From assembly GCA_964304625.1 (NCBI GenBank), contig OZ199838.1:434001-498000 (forward strand): a DNA stretch of 64,000 nucleotides, read 5' to 3'. Below are positions 47,131 through 60,000 of the stretch, in pieces (position 1 is the stretch's first letter; every line of letters begins with the position of its first letter). This DNA comes from Kudoa neothunni (Eukaryota > Cnidaria). The position numbers were made by a program, and so were the translations under genes. Under the pieces are notes generated by a model. The model made no database searches, was not told the origin of the DNA, and saw only the letters and a list, made by a program, of their open reading frames with translations.

Positions 47131-50100
47131 ATGATGATGAGATTATCTTTACGACAACGAATCACTTCTACAACATACCTGGTCATCTTCACTCGTATTT
47201 TTCTTTGAGATTATATATATATTAATCGTTATTAGTGTTTTTTGCAAACAATGTGATCTCTGATAATATTGATAATAATATAATGAAAGTTAATTTTTCA
47301 CATAATAAAGAGAAATATATTATTTCAATTTCTGGATATGATATTGAGAATAGCTTCAGACATTGTGCCCTCCAATACTATGGACAAACTAAGGAAGCAA
47401 TTAGCTTCGCCTCTAAATGTGCTACGGACATAAGTGGTGCAAAATTGGATCAGAAATTAAATATGTGTACTTACACATGTAAAAAAATTGAATTAAATCT
47501 GAATGGTACAGAGTTTAAAACAATCAAATTTTTAAAATGGTGCCAAGGTATGAATGAGAATGATGTAAAAAAATGCACAACCAAGAGAGTTTTTGCCATA
47601 AAAAGTATAGCAACATATATCATATTATTTAATATAGAAAAATAGATCTTTACATAAAGAGTTCGTTGACTGCAACCAAAACGAATGGTACGTTCACTAT
47701 TTCAGTTCGAAGTAAAGAAAGCCGTGGTTTGATTGTCAAAGACATTCCTGCTTCAAAAGTTAGCCAAGAATCATCACCTGAATTTTATACAGCCAAATCT
47801 ATTACACTACCTTCTAAATCATATCAACCTACGTATGTGATTGAAGTCGATCAAAAAACGCCAGCAATTTTATTGAGTCCAAAAAACATTAATGAGGATT
47901 GGTTTATTGCTACTGGATCAAAACAAACCCACATTAATAATTATTATACAGTTACGCTCCAAAATCCGAAACCTTCTCAAATTTGTTACTTTGGAATAAA
48001 AAATATTAATGACTCTCATTTTTCCTCTAGTTGCTCAGCTATGAATCGAGCTGGACCCTGTTTTCAACCTTGTTATAAAGCAACTTTGTATCATGATCAA
48101 ATTTTTGATTTCGCTCAAGTACTTGTAAAACCCCTAGACAAGATCATATCCAAAGAGTTTATTCAAACTATAACATGTAAATTGTAATTTATCTGTTGTT
48201 TTTTATCGATTCTATAGTCTGTTGCAATCAACCCACTGTTACTGTAACTGGAAAGAATGGAGCGACCTTAGCGTTAACTAATCTAAATAAAAATAAAGAC
48301 ACCAAACAAGCTGTAGAGGGAGCGTCTATTGTAGAAATCAAAATAATAGAGAAAAATCTGGGAATTAACGATAATTGGGAAAATCTCCCGTGCAACGGAG
48401 AATGTAACAGTTTTCAACCGATAACTTTGAGCTTGCTTGTACCACTAACAGAATACATTTTAAAAGTTAAAATAAAAGGACTTGAAACATTAGATTCTAT
48501 CGAAGTTAATTATTATCACCGTTATTTTTATTTCAAAACTGAAGGTACCGATAAATATTTACTCTATATCTATAATTTCTATTAGGGGATAACTTAGCAA
48601 ATAATGGTCCTTTTACGCCAGGCAACACCCCTGATCAACATAATAAACTAACCCTAACCCTATCGAATTCATTTACCGGCGAAAACATTAATAACGAAAT
48701 ATGTGATCTCTATTATTCAGTCGCTGAAAGTGATTCACAAATATATCCTGCTACATGTGAAGAAGGTAGAGCTAAAAAATTTTGTTCTGGTACTTGTAAT
48801 AGCCAGTTCTATATAATAAATCTTGATCCTAAAACAAACTACAAAATAACTGTTTGCCCGAAAGGATATAACTGCATTACAAGCGTTACGGTGCCGAGTA
48901 ATTTATTTATGGAATATAAGAATAATTAATTTAAATAGCTAGCGGAATCGATATAACAATAGCCATATCGGAAGTTGATGGGCAAAAGAAAACTAAAGCT
49001 ACAGTAACTGCTGCAGGTAAAGAATTGGGAGCTTCATGGGCGTACGTTTTACTGGAACAAAAATCTAACAAAATTATCAAGGATTGTTTGAATGGCGGTT
49101 GTCAACCTGCTGTAACGAATGAAGCTAACACAATAGATTTATTATGGGATTCTCTCGACTCCGAAGTTGCATATCAAATAGTGGTTATAAATGAAGAATA
49201 CTCTAAACCAACAGATAAGAAAATAGAATGTAATTGCTCTTTTGTATAAATAATAATTTTATATTTTTAGCTGGTATTGAGGAAGGTGATCAGAAAATGA
49301 TTCTATATTTCAATAAGCTAGAACAAGGGTACAAAGTTAAGTTCATAGATGATAAACTAACTAGTAAGAAAAAAAAAACTTACACGGTAAAAAAATCTAG
49401 TAATGACCTTTTGAGTTACGGAAATGCTGGAAAAACTAACTTAGTAATTACAAAACAATGCAATGAACTTACATCATTTTTCGACATTGATCCTCATAGT
49501 CAGAATAAACCAAATTATATTTCCGTCACTTATTTGCACACTAAAGCTGATAATGTAGACAATCTTCAAAAATCGGCGATTAAGAAAGAAATTATTGCGA
49601 AATCGCAATCAGTTAACGGAATCCTGCTTTCAGGAAGCAGCAATGCGGACGAGCTACTTATAGGAAATAACGGCGACACAGGGGTGATAACAAATCCAAA
49701 AGCATTACGTTCATCATCTGAAATAGAAAAACAGACTAAAACAACGACAAAAGACGTCCCTTTTAACGTAGGAAAGGTCTATTCATACTACATAGGTAAT
49801 ATTTAACTTTTTTCTGAATTAAATCATTTTTTGAAGATCATTACGAAGAAATTACCCACACAGCTAAATTAGAAGACGACAATATAAAATTGGGTATAAA
49901 TAAATGCTCATTAAAATGCAAATCATTCAAGGATACCAAAGAACAAAATGTTGTGAAGCAACCACAATCTTGCGGCACTCATGATAAAGTTGAAAGTTAT
50001 TCGATTCAATTTGATGAATTAGTTAAAGATTATTACATAAGCTGCCCAGAATATTTTGACTTCCATTATTTCTATGACAATACATTTGTTAAAAATCAAG

Positions 50101-53100
50101 CTCCCTTTTTCAGTAGATTTTATTACGAATTAAAAAATGTTGAACAAAAAGATACATTTACAGTTCAACTTACAAATCCAGAGCCGTCTGAAATGTGCAC
50201 ATTCGAATGGATAGACGCCACAGCATCAGCTTCAAACAGTTTTTTTTCGAATGAATGTAATAATATGGAAAATTGTTTTCTCAGTAGGTGCAACAGCTAC
50301 AAATTTGGAAATGTGCAGCCGAGTGTAAAGGCGGTTAAAATAAGGGTGCTAAAACTAGGAATGAAACCTACTATCGGCTATCAAAATAATATACACATAC
50401 GTAAGATTTAGATATATATTTAGTAAATAACACAAAATATTTTAGTGAAACATGGTGACGATGTTCCTGCGACAACAGTTGAAAATAATATTCAAATAAA
50501 CATTAAGGGGAAAGATAAAAACGAGGTTGGCCAGGATGTCAAACCAACTGTTATATGCTCCCTAAAGTTTTGGAATACATACGCTCCATTAGTTTCCGAA
50601 ACTGGAAGGAAAGAGGTGAATAATCGATCAACCGATTGTAACTCTGAGGAAGTTAAAATTACTCCTGAACCAACTCATTTACATAATGATATTATGGTAA
50701 CCATAACGGGTATACCTAATTACTCGCCAAGAAAATATTTTTTCCATAAAATAGGTATTTGATAAAATTAGACGTTATTTTAAATATTTTTTCTGCTCAA
50801 GGAAGCCAACAACTTTCCATTCCAGAGTCTTCAATCAGAACTAATGCAAATGGAATCACAATTAACGAAAATTCAGAGGCTCCAGAAAATATTTGTACTA
50901 TCTACATAAAAGAGGAAAGCGATTTATATTATCCTGCAACTTGCTTGGGAAATGTGTTGTGTGTAAAATCGTGCAAATTAAAGTTCGAGATCATTAGACT
51001 TAACTCCCATACCACGTATGCTCTCAAAATTGTCCCTAGTGGAGCTTACGAAACTCTAATTTTTAATAATAAAAAAACCAGTAATAGTCATTATTTATAT
51101 ATTTAATGAGTGAATTAATAATAAATAGTTGGTAACGAAATTGAATTTGTAATTTCAAATAATTCCGAGAAGAACAAGCTCATAATACAAACGAAGCAAC
51201 CTTTGGATAACGCAAGCGATACAAAATGTTACTATCAGTTATATAAACATGAATCAAATGAAAGTATTTGTATCATGTTACCTTTATTATCATTAAATAG
51301 CTTCACCTACGAGAATAATGAAGTCCTGCATTGATTGTGTTAATGAGGCTGATGTTATAAAATGCAACGTTATTCAGTTTGATCATAATACATACAGTAG
51401 TAAGTATAACTACAGGATAATGATTTATGCGGACAAAAATTCGTCATCATTCAAACTATCGATACCAGGTAACATTTACAGAGAAGTTTACATTGACATA
51501 CATTTATAGCTTTTATTCGACGTGGAAAACTTGAACAAAAGTTTATAAAATCCTCGGGTGCAGAAGCTGAGAAATTTTCAGTTACATTGAAAGATTTTTC
51601 AGCGACTAAGTGTGTGATAAAAATCGCTGATTTTAGGGAAAATGCATTTAGCAAGCCACAACTCTGCACAGGTGATAATGGTGATTGTTTAGTGAACTGC
51701 AATGAGAATGAGTTTGAAGTCGGATACATTAATTCAAAAGTTTATCGATATATATCAGTTTGTTACGGCGCAGACGACGCAGAAGCCAGAAGATGTAAAA
51801 AGATGCAAGTGTTCCCAATAATAATGAGTAATTAAAAATAATAATATTTATATAATATAGTTTTCAACAATATTTTTTTATAGATTACAAACAAGATAAC
51901 ACTTATGCAATATCTTATGCTGCCGGAAAAGTTAGTTTCTCTTACAAATCAAACTCAATAACTGAATGGAATATACAATATGACGGGAAGGATGATCCAC
52001 AGAGTGACACAGAAAAGACCAAAATAAAAATCGAAGCTAATTCTGAGACTCCACAAGTTAAATCATCGTCTCTCCCACTTGATAGATACATAAGTTATTA
52101 TAATGTCAGTTCAACACTGTTATGGCCTGGAATATTATATTATATGAATAATAGTTACGTGAAATCTGAGACCCCCCTAAAATCTCAGATCATTTATTCT
52201 GTTTCAAGCGTTGTTGATAACAATAGAAACCTTCAGATTAAATTCTCTCCTGGTCCATATAATGACGAGATTTGTCACATCAAAGTATTTAAGGTAAGTG
52301 AAACTGACGTAGATCAAGAACCTAAGATTCTGAATGGATGCACTGGAGAGAAAAAAGAGTGCTTTCAGCTTTGTCAAGATGGTATCATTAGCTTGACGGA
52401 AGAAGGTGATAAAGTTGGAATAATTGTAAAACGAAGGTTTGATACCTCTGGATTCAAACAATACTTTAAAAGTAGTATTGGATTCAACTTCAAAAATAAT
52501 ATCTTATAGGAAATGACAATGGCATAAATATAAGCAACATTAAGGATACGGAAGTCACTCTTACCGGACTTGACGTCTATAAGCGTATGAAGACTGATGG
52601 CAATACTTCTGAATGTGCAATTAAAATACGCCTAGCAAATACTTTTTCGACTGAAAAAAAAGCTGAATGTAAGGAAAATGGTGAATGTAGTGCTGGCTGT
52701 GAAGGGTCATACACTATTAATAACCTTCAGGCCGATACAAATTATGTAGTTTCTGTCGCCATAACTAACATTGGAATTACTGATTATATTAAGAAAACAA
52801 CATTCCGAACAAGTAATAGCATATTTAAAACATTGAAGTTTAACAATACATTTAGCTGAGGGAGGAACTGTAGCCGCCAAGGTTTCAAAACAAAACATAA
52901 AGAATTCCACTGCTACAATAACACCATTTGAATCTGAAAATCATTTTTCAGTCTGCAGAATATATGTTAAAAAAAATGGGACCTCAGATCCAAAATATAT
53001 GGCTACGTGTGACGAAATAGGAGCATGCGAGAACAAATGTGATGTTGAGTTCAGAATAGTCAACCTAGAATTAGGAACTACCTACAAAGTGACCGTCGAA

Positions 53101-54053
53101 CCATCTGATGGCAAAAAACAAAAGGAGTATTCCATTGAAACAAGTATTCCAAATCTATCAGCTTGTTTAATTATTTTTTATAGTAAATGGTACTATTTCA
53201 ATTAAGCATTCGTTGTATGGAGAAAGTGACTTGACAATTGATGTGCGTTTCGAAGGAAAAGATAACAATTCAAAATGTCCATTTATGATTCAGGAAAAAA
53301 TAGGAGACAATCAGGAAGGGAAAATTGTTACATGGTGCAATGATGATGAAGAATGCTCTGCCAATAAGTGTATCATTAACATCAATAACTTGTCGAAAGG
53401 AAAAGATTACATATTGAAATTAAAAGCAAAGGATTACTCACTCTATAACAAATATATAATTCAATGTAAACATATTTTGTTTAAACTATTAAATAATCCT
53501 TATTGTTTCATAATATATTTTGCGAAGACTCAAGAATAGGTGAAATGAAAGGGTAATTAAATTCCAATTATTTACCATATAAATAAAATAATTTATTTAG
53601 TGAATTAAATAAAAAATCCTTATGGAATAAAAAATTTATAGGAGGAGAAAATATAAGGAGTGAGTATGCTAACATTGTAGTAGATAATATTGTTCAGAAA
53701 GTAATAGAAAAGGTTGAGAAAGGGTAAAAACAATTGTTCATGTCATATTTATAAAATTATATTTAGTAACATTATTTTAATTTAATGATCTGATAAAAAA
53801 GAAACATTGTAGATAGTAAAGAAAACCACAATTTCGATGCTGCAAAGAATAGTTATTCGTAATTTACATTTATATTTTCGAGTTTTACATTAGATAGGTC
53901 TGTTGGAAGTTACATGTAATAGAATATACATATTTGTTGTAGATAAGCTTTCTTAGATTATATGCAATGATACCCATCGTGGTTTCACTTTTGGTAATGA
54001 TAGGTATAGCTGTTTACAGAAGGAATTCTGAGGACGTTTCTTACGATCTATAA
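47131..54053 (+). CDS. G3: triple C-B-A1-A2-A3 cysteine-rich type I membrane protein, intact copy
   Basis: No known family recognised. Exons (17 main): 47131-47194, 47236-47604, 47646-48176, 48218-48544, 48586-48897, 48939-49229, 49271-49795, 49837-50400, 50446-50754, 50802-51080, 51129-51263, 51301-51468, 51510-51827, 51884-52474, 52510-52812, 52856-53143, 53184-53465; then a tentative 25-nt exon 53528-53552, stalk 53601-53712, 53813-53851 and the TM exon 53943-54053. Joined, this gives about 1,980 codons without a stop. Exon 1 is a signal peptide (basic n-region, TYLVIF core). Module units are exons 2-6, 7-12 and 13-17: C (exons 2, 7, 13), B (3, 8, 14), A1 (4, 9, 15), A2 (5, 10, 16), A3 (6, 11+12, 17). 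A2 shows C-x-IY, ATC, C-x3-C and L-x3-T-x-Y-x-V, like an FN3 F-strand with extra cysteines. The last exon has IPIVVSLLVMIGIAVY and the tail RRNSEDVSYDL. Predicted at the cell surface; ligand unknown. The 3' exon joins are the least sure. Confidence 0.85.
49271..49795 (+). other. hypervariable exon 7 of G3 (175 codons)
   Basis: C-type module of the second unit. Conserved start GIEEGDQKM, conserved PNYISVTY, then a variable low-complexity region with SGSSN and LIGNNGDTGVI (shared with G1), then GKVYSYYI. Confidence 0.75.
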
Positions 54054-54554
54054 AGTCCATGATACATTCATCATTCATTACATCAATTACCTATATTATT
54101 ATAAAATTTAGTAAACAAATTTGTTATTAATTATTTAAAAATTATATTTGAATATTATATTTATAGTTGATAATGATTAGAATTTTTCATATTGAACTTG
54201 ATTCATTTTTATCTAAACCTATATAAGAGCTTTAAAAACATACATTTTGCGCATCATTTCTTAATTCTTATTTTTTAATCCTTTTGTGCCTAATGTTCAT
54301 TAAAAATTTAAATGAACAAGAGAAAAAATTACATTTACACGATTCTCTATTTTAATATTTTCTCTGAAATAGGTTTAAAATGTTATGGTAATTATTATCT
54401 ATTTAAAAACAAATTAACAATTTTTATGGATTATAACACTAGAATATGTATTCAAAAAATTGACATGGCGCCGTTTTAAAGAATGTAACTTATTTCCATG
54501 CATTATCGTAATTAATTCAAATAAAGGTTTTTGTCAAATATATTATATTTTTTT
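54054..54554 (+). other. 3' flank of G3, conserved with G2
   Basis: It aligns over its length with 41179-41681 after G2. It has no gene and contains the uninterrupted TTAA site. Confidence 0.6.
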
Positions 54555-55025
54555 ACAAGATAGAACCTCGGCGCAACTTATTATATATATTGTGGAACTC
54601 TGGTTGGTCAGACCACTTCCATTAACACTGTAGGCACTTCAGGATGTAACATGAAACCCCGCCCCCTCTCCTTGTGCGGTAGTGTGGGATTTTAACCCAT
54701 GAAACATCCACGTCTCAGGGCGACCACCACCCCACATCCTATCCCTTTAAGGACGTTGGCTCTGTGAGCCCTGAAAATTACTTGCCTTCAGATGGGTTCC
54801 GGCGATTCAAACTACTATTCACGCTCAGCACTTCACGCGAATTTATTTGGCTGCCAGCCAGTGCATCCCACTTCACAGCGAGCGTACACTTTAACCACAG
54901 CTCCCAAATATGGGATAGAGACCCACCGACACGGAAGCAGTATTCTGACCACCGGTAGATTCGAACCCATCACCTCAAGGTTCCGAGTCCGAGTGTCACG
55001 CTGATGTATTATCTGTCCTCGGCTA
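54555..55025 (-). mobile_element. tRNA-derived SINE, copy 2
   Basis: Same structure as the SINE at 41682-42161, with A-box-like TAGCCGAGGACAGAT and B-box GGTTCGAATCTACC on the minus strand and small substitutions and indels along the body. The short plus-strand frames here are chance. Confidence 0.7.
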
Positions 55026-55412
55026 GTTGTTTATTAATTAACTGGATCCATGTAGGATGTACTAATGTCTCTTGGATAACCGGAAAATTTAGTTTTTTTT
55101 TCATCGTCTTTATTTCTATATGTGATATTTTTTAATTGATACTTCAATAATGTTAAAAGTGGTTGAAAATCGTACTGTCCAACTAAAAAGATTTCTTTCG
55201 AGATGGCTAAAACTTACCTGCGCATGCGTAGTGAACGGTTGACCGGGGTTGTCAGGATTGGTACGTTCGTACCGAAGTGCTACCTTTTCACCTTCAAGGC
55301 AAACATTTTAATTCTATCGACGATATTCGGTTCCCGGTTAGGTATTAATAACGAATGCAAAATATCATTAAAGGCTTATTTAAAAATTTATACTTTTTGC
55401 GTTTAATTAGTA
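55026..55412. other. distal 3' flank of the G3 block
   Basis: It aligns with 42162-42540 after G2 and is cut by Helitron E. No gene seen. Confidence 0.45.
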
Positions 55413-56582
55413 CTAGCGAGAATTTCCCAGCATTACTTGGGGAAGATTTCGCCTAGGTACTTTTTTTAATAGCATTCGAAAAATATATTGAAATTTCGAA
55501 TTAGCCCCTAGAAATAATATAATTAATAAGTTTTAAGCAATATACTTTAACGATTTGGACTATGAAATTTAAATTATGATCATTTCTTTAAAGGAGTGTT
55601 CCAATCCCGGTGTTCATTTAAAAATTCTGTGGCTCAGCACCAACGCTAAATACGTTAACGTCATCGTCGAATTTTTTTCATTCTCGAATTACTTAATCCC
55701 GTTAAAGTGACATCTAAAACGTTATTTTTTGGCTCGATGGATTTTTAGAATCCAATTCTGCCAAGCTCGGGAACTATATGCACCACTAATGTTTTAAGGG
55801 AAAAAAAATAGAAAAAGTAATAGAGATAGAAGAAAACGTACGAAAATTAGTTGATAGTGCTAAAATTAGCATCGCTTGGCCCAGCAATAACTCAATGCAC
55901 TTTTTCCCATAAACAGCCACGAATCGCCTAAACTTCAACATAAACAATTTAAATAATTTGGTGAAATAAAATTACAACCATCTGCATTGAATGTAATCAC
56001 GGAAAGTTAAACTTAGCGGACGATTTCAATGAAATCTACGAATGCAGTATTTCCATTATAATGCTTAAATCAATATGATCTTAACGTTCACGGCCAAACA
56101 GTTATTCATTAAACATATATAGATTTTTATCATATCTAAAGCGATTAATAGAAACTTCAAAATGTGTTTATCAAGTCATATACGTTAAAACCCCACAAAT
56201 AAGGAGTGTAATTAAACAGGCACCCAAATTAAAACGCCAACCTTATACATAAAGATAGATAGCAGAAGTTAATGAAAATTTGATTTGGAATATAAGGAGG
56301 TAAGTCAACTTCAACCGACCATCAGCAGGTCATACGCATATATATGTTAATCCTATTCTTGAACTCAAGTAATCCGTTAAACAAACTTTGAATGGACAAA
56401 ATCACCATTTTCTAAATACATCTTGGAACATTTTATAGTGTGAAAACGATTTAAAGATTTTTTAAAACATTGCGATTTTCAAAAAATTTCATAAATGTTT
56501 CTCTAAAAGGGAAAATTTTGGACGCACATGTGTACTGCTGAGACACACGGACTTTTCAGCTTTATATATATAGATAGATAGA
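55413..56582 (-). mobile_element. non-autonomous Helitron E
   Basis: On the minus strand it starts TCTATCTATCTATATATATA, then AAAGCTGAAAAGTCCGTGTGTC, and ends CCCCAAGTAATGCTGGGAA...CTCGCTAG followed by T: a hairpin and CTAG, the Helitron signature. About 1,170 bp; the 5' edge is uncertain by a few bases because of TCTA repeats. Collinear with Helitron D. No coding capacity. It lies between the tails of G3 and G4. Confidence 0.82.
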
Positions 56583-57093
56583 TTTAAACTTTTAAAAATA
56601 ATATTTTAACAAAAAACTCTAATGAAATTAATTACGATAATGTATGGAAATTAGTTACATTTTTTAAAAAGGCGCTATTTAAAATTATTGAAATCGTATT
56701 TTAGTGTTTTAATTTACCAACATTATTTCGAATTTGTTTTAAATAGATATAAACTATCACATCATTTCAAAAATATTTCGGAAAAAATATTAAAAATAGA
56801 GAATCGTGTAAATTTAATTTTTTCTCTTGTTCAATTAAATTCTGAATGAATATTAGGAACCAAGGGTTAATAAATAAGAATAAAGAAGTAATGCACCAAA
56901 AAATGTTGTTTAAGCGCCTATATAATCTTAGAAAAAAATAAATCTATGTTCGATATGAAAAAATACTAGTAGTTATCAACTATAATTATATTATTTTAAA
57001 TATAATTTTTAAACAACTAATAACAAATTTGTTAACTAAATTTTACAATAATATAGGTAATTGATGTAATGAATGATGAATGTATCATGGACT
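56583..57093 (-). other. 3' flank of G4
   Basis: Mirrored homologue of the 3' flanks of G2 and G3, up to about the point where those carry the SINE; no SINE is seen here. No gene. Confidence 0.5.
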
Positions 57094-60000
57094 TTATAGA
57101 TCGTAAGAAACGTCCTCAGAATTCCTTCTGTAAACAGCTATACCTATCATTACCAAAAGTGAAACCACGATGGGTATCATTGCATATAATCTAAGAAAGC
57201 TTATCTACAACAAATATGTATATTCTATTACATGTAACTTCCAACAGACCTATCTAATGTAAAACTCGAAAATATAAATGTAAATTACGAATAACTATTC
57301 TTTGCAGCATCGAAATTGTGGTTTTCTTTACTATCTACAATGTTTCTTTTTTATCAGATCATTAAATTAAAATAATGTTACTAAATATAATTTTATAAAT
57401 ATGACATGAACAATTGTTTTTACCCTTTCTCAACCTTTTCTATTACTTTCTGAACGATATCATCTACTACAATGTTGGCATACTCACTCCTTATATTTTC
57501 TCCTCCTATAAATTTTTAATTCGATACATTGTTTTAGTGAATTCACTAAATAAATTATTTTATTTATATGGTAAATAATTAGAATTCTATCACCCTTTCA
57601 TTTTATTAATTCTTGAGTCTTCGCAAAATATATTATGAAACAATAAGGATTATTGAATAGTTTAAACAAAATATGTTTACATTGAATAATATATTTTTTA
57701 TAGAGTGAGTAATCCTTTGCTTTTAATTTCAATATGTAATCTTTTCCTTTCGACAAGTTATTGATGTTAATGATACACTTATTGGCAGAGCATTCTTCAT
57801 CATCATTGCACCATGTAACAATTTTCCCTTCCTGATTGTCTCCTATTTTTTCCTGAATCATAAATGGACATTTTGAATTGTTATCTTTTCCTTCGAAACG
57901 CACATCAATTGTCAAGTCACTTTCTCCATACAACGAATGCTTAATTGAAATAGTACCATTTACTATAAAAAATAATTAAACATAAGCTTATTGATTTTGA
58001 GTACTGGTTTGAATAGAATACTCCTTTTGTTGTTTTCCATCGGATGGTTCGACGGTCACTTTGTAAGTAGCTCCTAATTCTAGGTTGACTATTCTGAACT
58101 CAGCATCACATTTGTTCTCGCATGCTCCTATTTCGTCACACGTAGCCATATATTTTGGATCTGAGACTCCACTTTTTTTAACATAAATTCTGCAGACCGG
58201 CAAAAGATTTTCAGATTCAAATGGTGTTATTGTAGCAGTGGAATTCTTTATGTTTTGTTTTGAAACCTTGGCGGCTACAGTTCCTCCCTCAGCTAAATGT
58301 ATTGTTAAACTTTAATGTTTTAAATATGCTATTACTTGTTCGGAATGTTGTTTTCTTAATATAATCAGTAATTCCAATGTTAGTTATGGCGACAGAAACT
58401 ACATAATTTGTATCGGCCTGAAGGTTATTAATAGTGTATGACCCTTCACAGCCAGCACTACATTCACCATTTTCCTTACATTCAGCTTTTTTTTCAGTCG
58501 AAAAAGTATTTGCTCGGCGTATTTTAATTGCACATTCAGAAGTATTGCCATCAATCTTCATACGCTTATAGACGTCAAGTCCGATAAGAGTGACTTCCAT
58601 ATCCTTAATGTTGCTTATATTTATGCCATTGTCATTTCCTATAAGATATTATTTTTGAAGTTGAATCCAATACTACTTTTAAAGTATTGTTTGAATCCAG
58701 CGGTATCAAACCTTCGTTTTACAACTATTCCAAATTTATCACCTTCCTCCGTCAAGCTAATGATATTATCTTGACAAAGCTGAAAGCACTCTTTTTTCTC
58801 TCCAGTGCATCCATTCAGAATATTAGGTTCTTGATCTACGTCTGTTTCACTTACCTTAAATACTTTGATGTGACAAATCTCGTCATTATATGGGCCAGGA
58901 GAGAATTTTATTTTGAGTTTTCTATTGTTATTAGCATCGCTTGAAACGGAATAAATGATCTGAGATTTAAGAGGAATTTCAGATTTCAAATAGGTATTAT
59001 TCATGTAATAGAATATTCCAGGCCATAACAGCGTTGAACTGATATTATAATAACTTATGTATCTATCAATTGAAAGAGCGGCAGATTTATCTTGTGGAGT
59101 CTCAGAATTGGCTCCCATTTTCAAGCTGGTCTTTACTGTGTCACTATATGGATCATCCTTCCCATCGTATTGTACATTCCAATCAGTTATTGAGTTTGAT
59201 AAGTAAGAGACATTAACATTGCTGTCAGTATAAGATATTTTATAAGTGTTATCTTGTTTGAAGTCTATAAATGTTATTTACTCTTTAAGTAAAATATATT
59301 TTTTAAATACTCATTATTATCGAGAAAATTTGAACTTTTTTACACTTTTTGGCTTCTTTTTTGTCTGCGTCATAACAAACTGATATATATCGATCAACTT
59401 TTGAATTAATATATCCGATGTTAAGATCACTTCTGGTGCAGTCCACTAAACAATCATCTATATCTACGTCTTCGCAAAGTTGTGGTTTATTAAATTCAGT
59501 CCCAGCGAAATTAACTATTTTTATTACACAGTTATTATTATTAGGAAAATTATAAAGTTTAATTGAAAATTTGTCAATTCCTTTATCCGAAGATGACATA
59601 TACTTCATTTCAAGTTTTCCACTTCGAGTAAAAGCTATCAATGTATGTCAATTTTAACTTCTGTGTAAATGTTACCTGGTATCGATAGCTTTGTTGGCGA
59701 TGATTTTTTGTCTGCATAAATCATCAACCTGTAGTTATACTTATTATCGTATATATTGTCAAATTCAATTTTGTTGCATTTTTTAATATCAGCACCTGTA
59801 TTACAATCAATGCAAGACTTTATTATTCTCGTGGGTGAAGCTATTTGAAGATAATAAAAATAATATGACGTTACTACCTTCATCTGTTTCGTGTCTATAT
59901 AACTGATAGTAGCATTTTGTATTGCTTGCTTCTTTGAATGATTGTTTTATTTGTATTATGAGCTTGTTCTTCTTGGACTGATTCGAAACTTCAAATTCAA

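Noticed and set aside
56857-56880. GGGTTAA in the G4 flank as a piggyBac excision footprint
   Set aside because: piggyBac excision is normally exact, and the few differences from the other flanks are within ordinary divergence.
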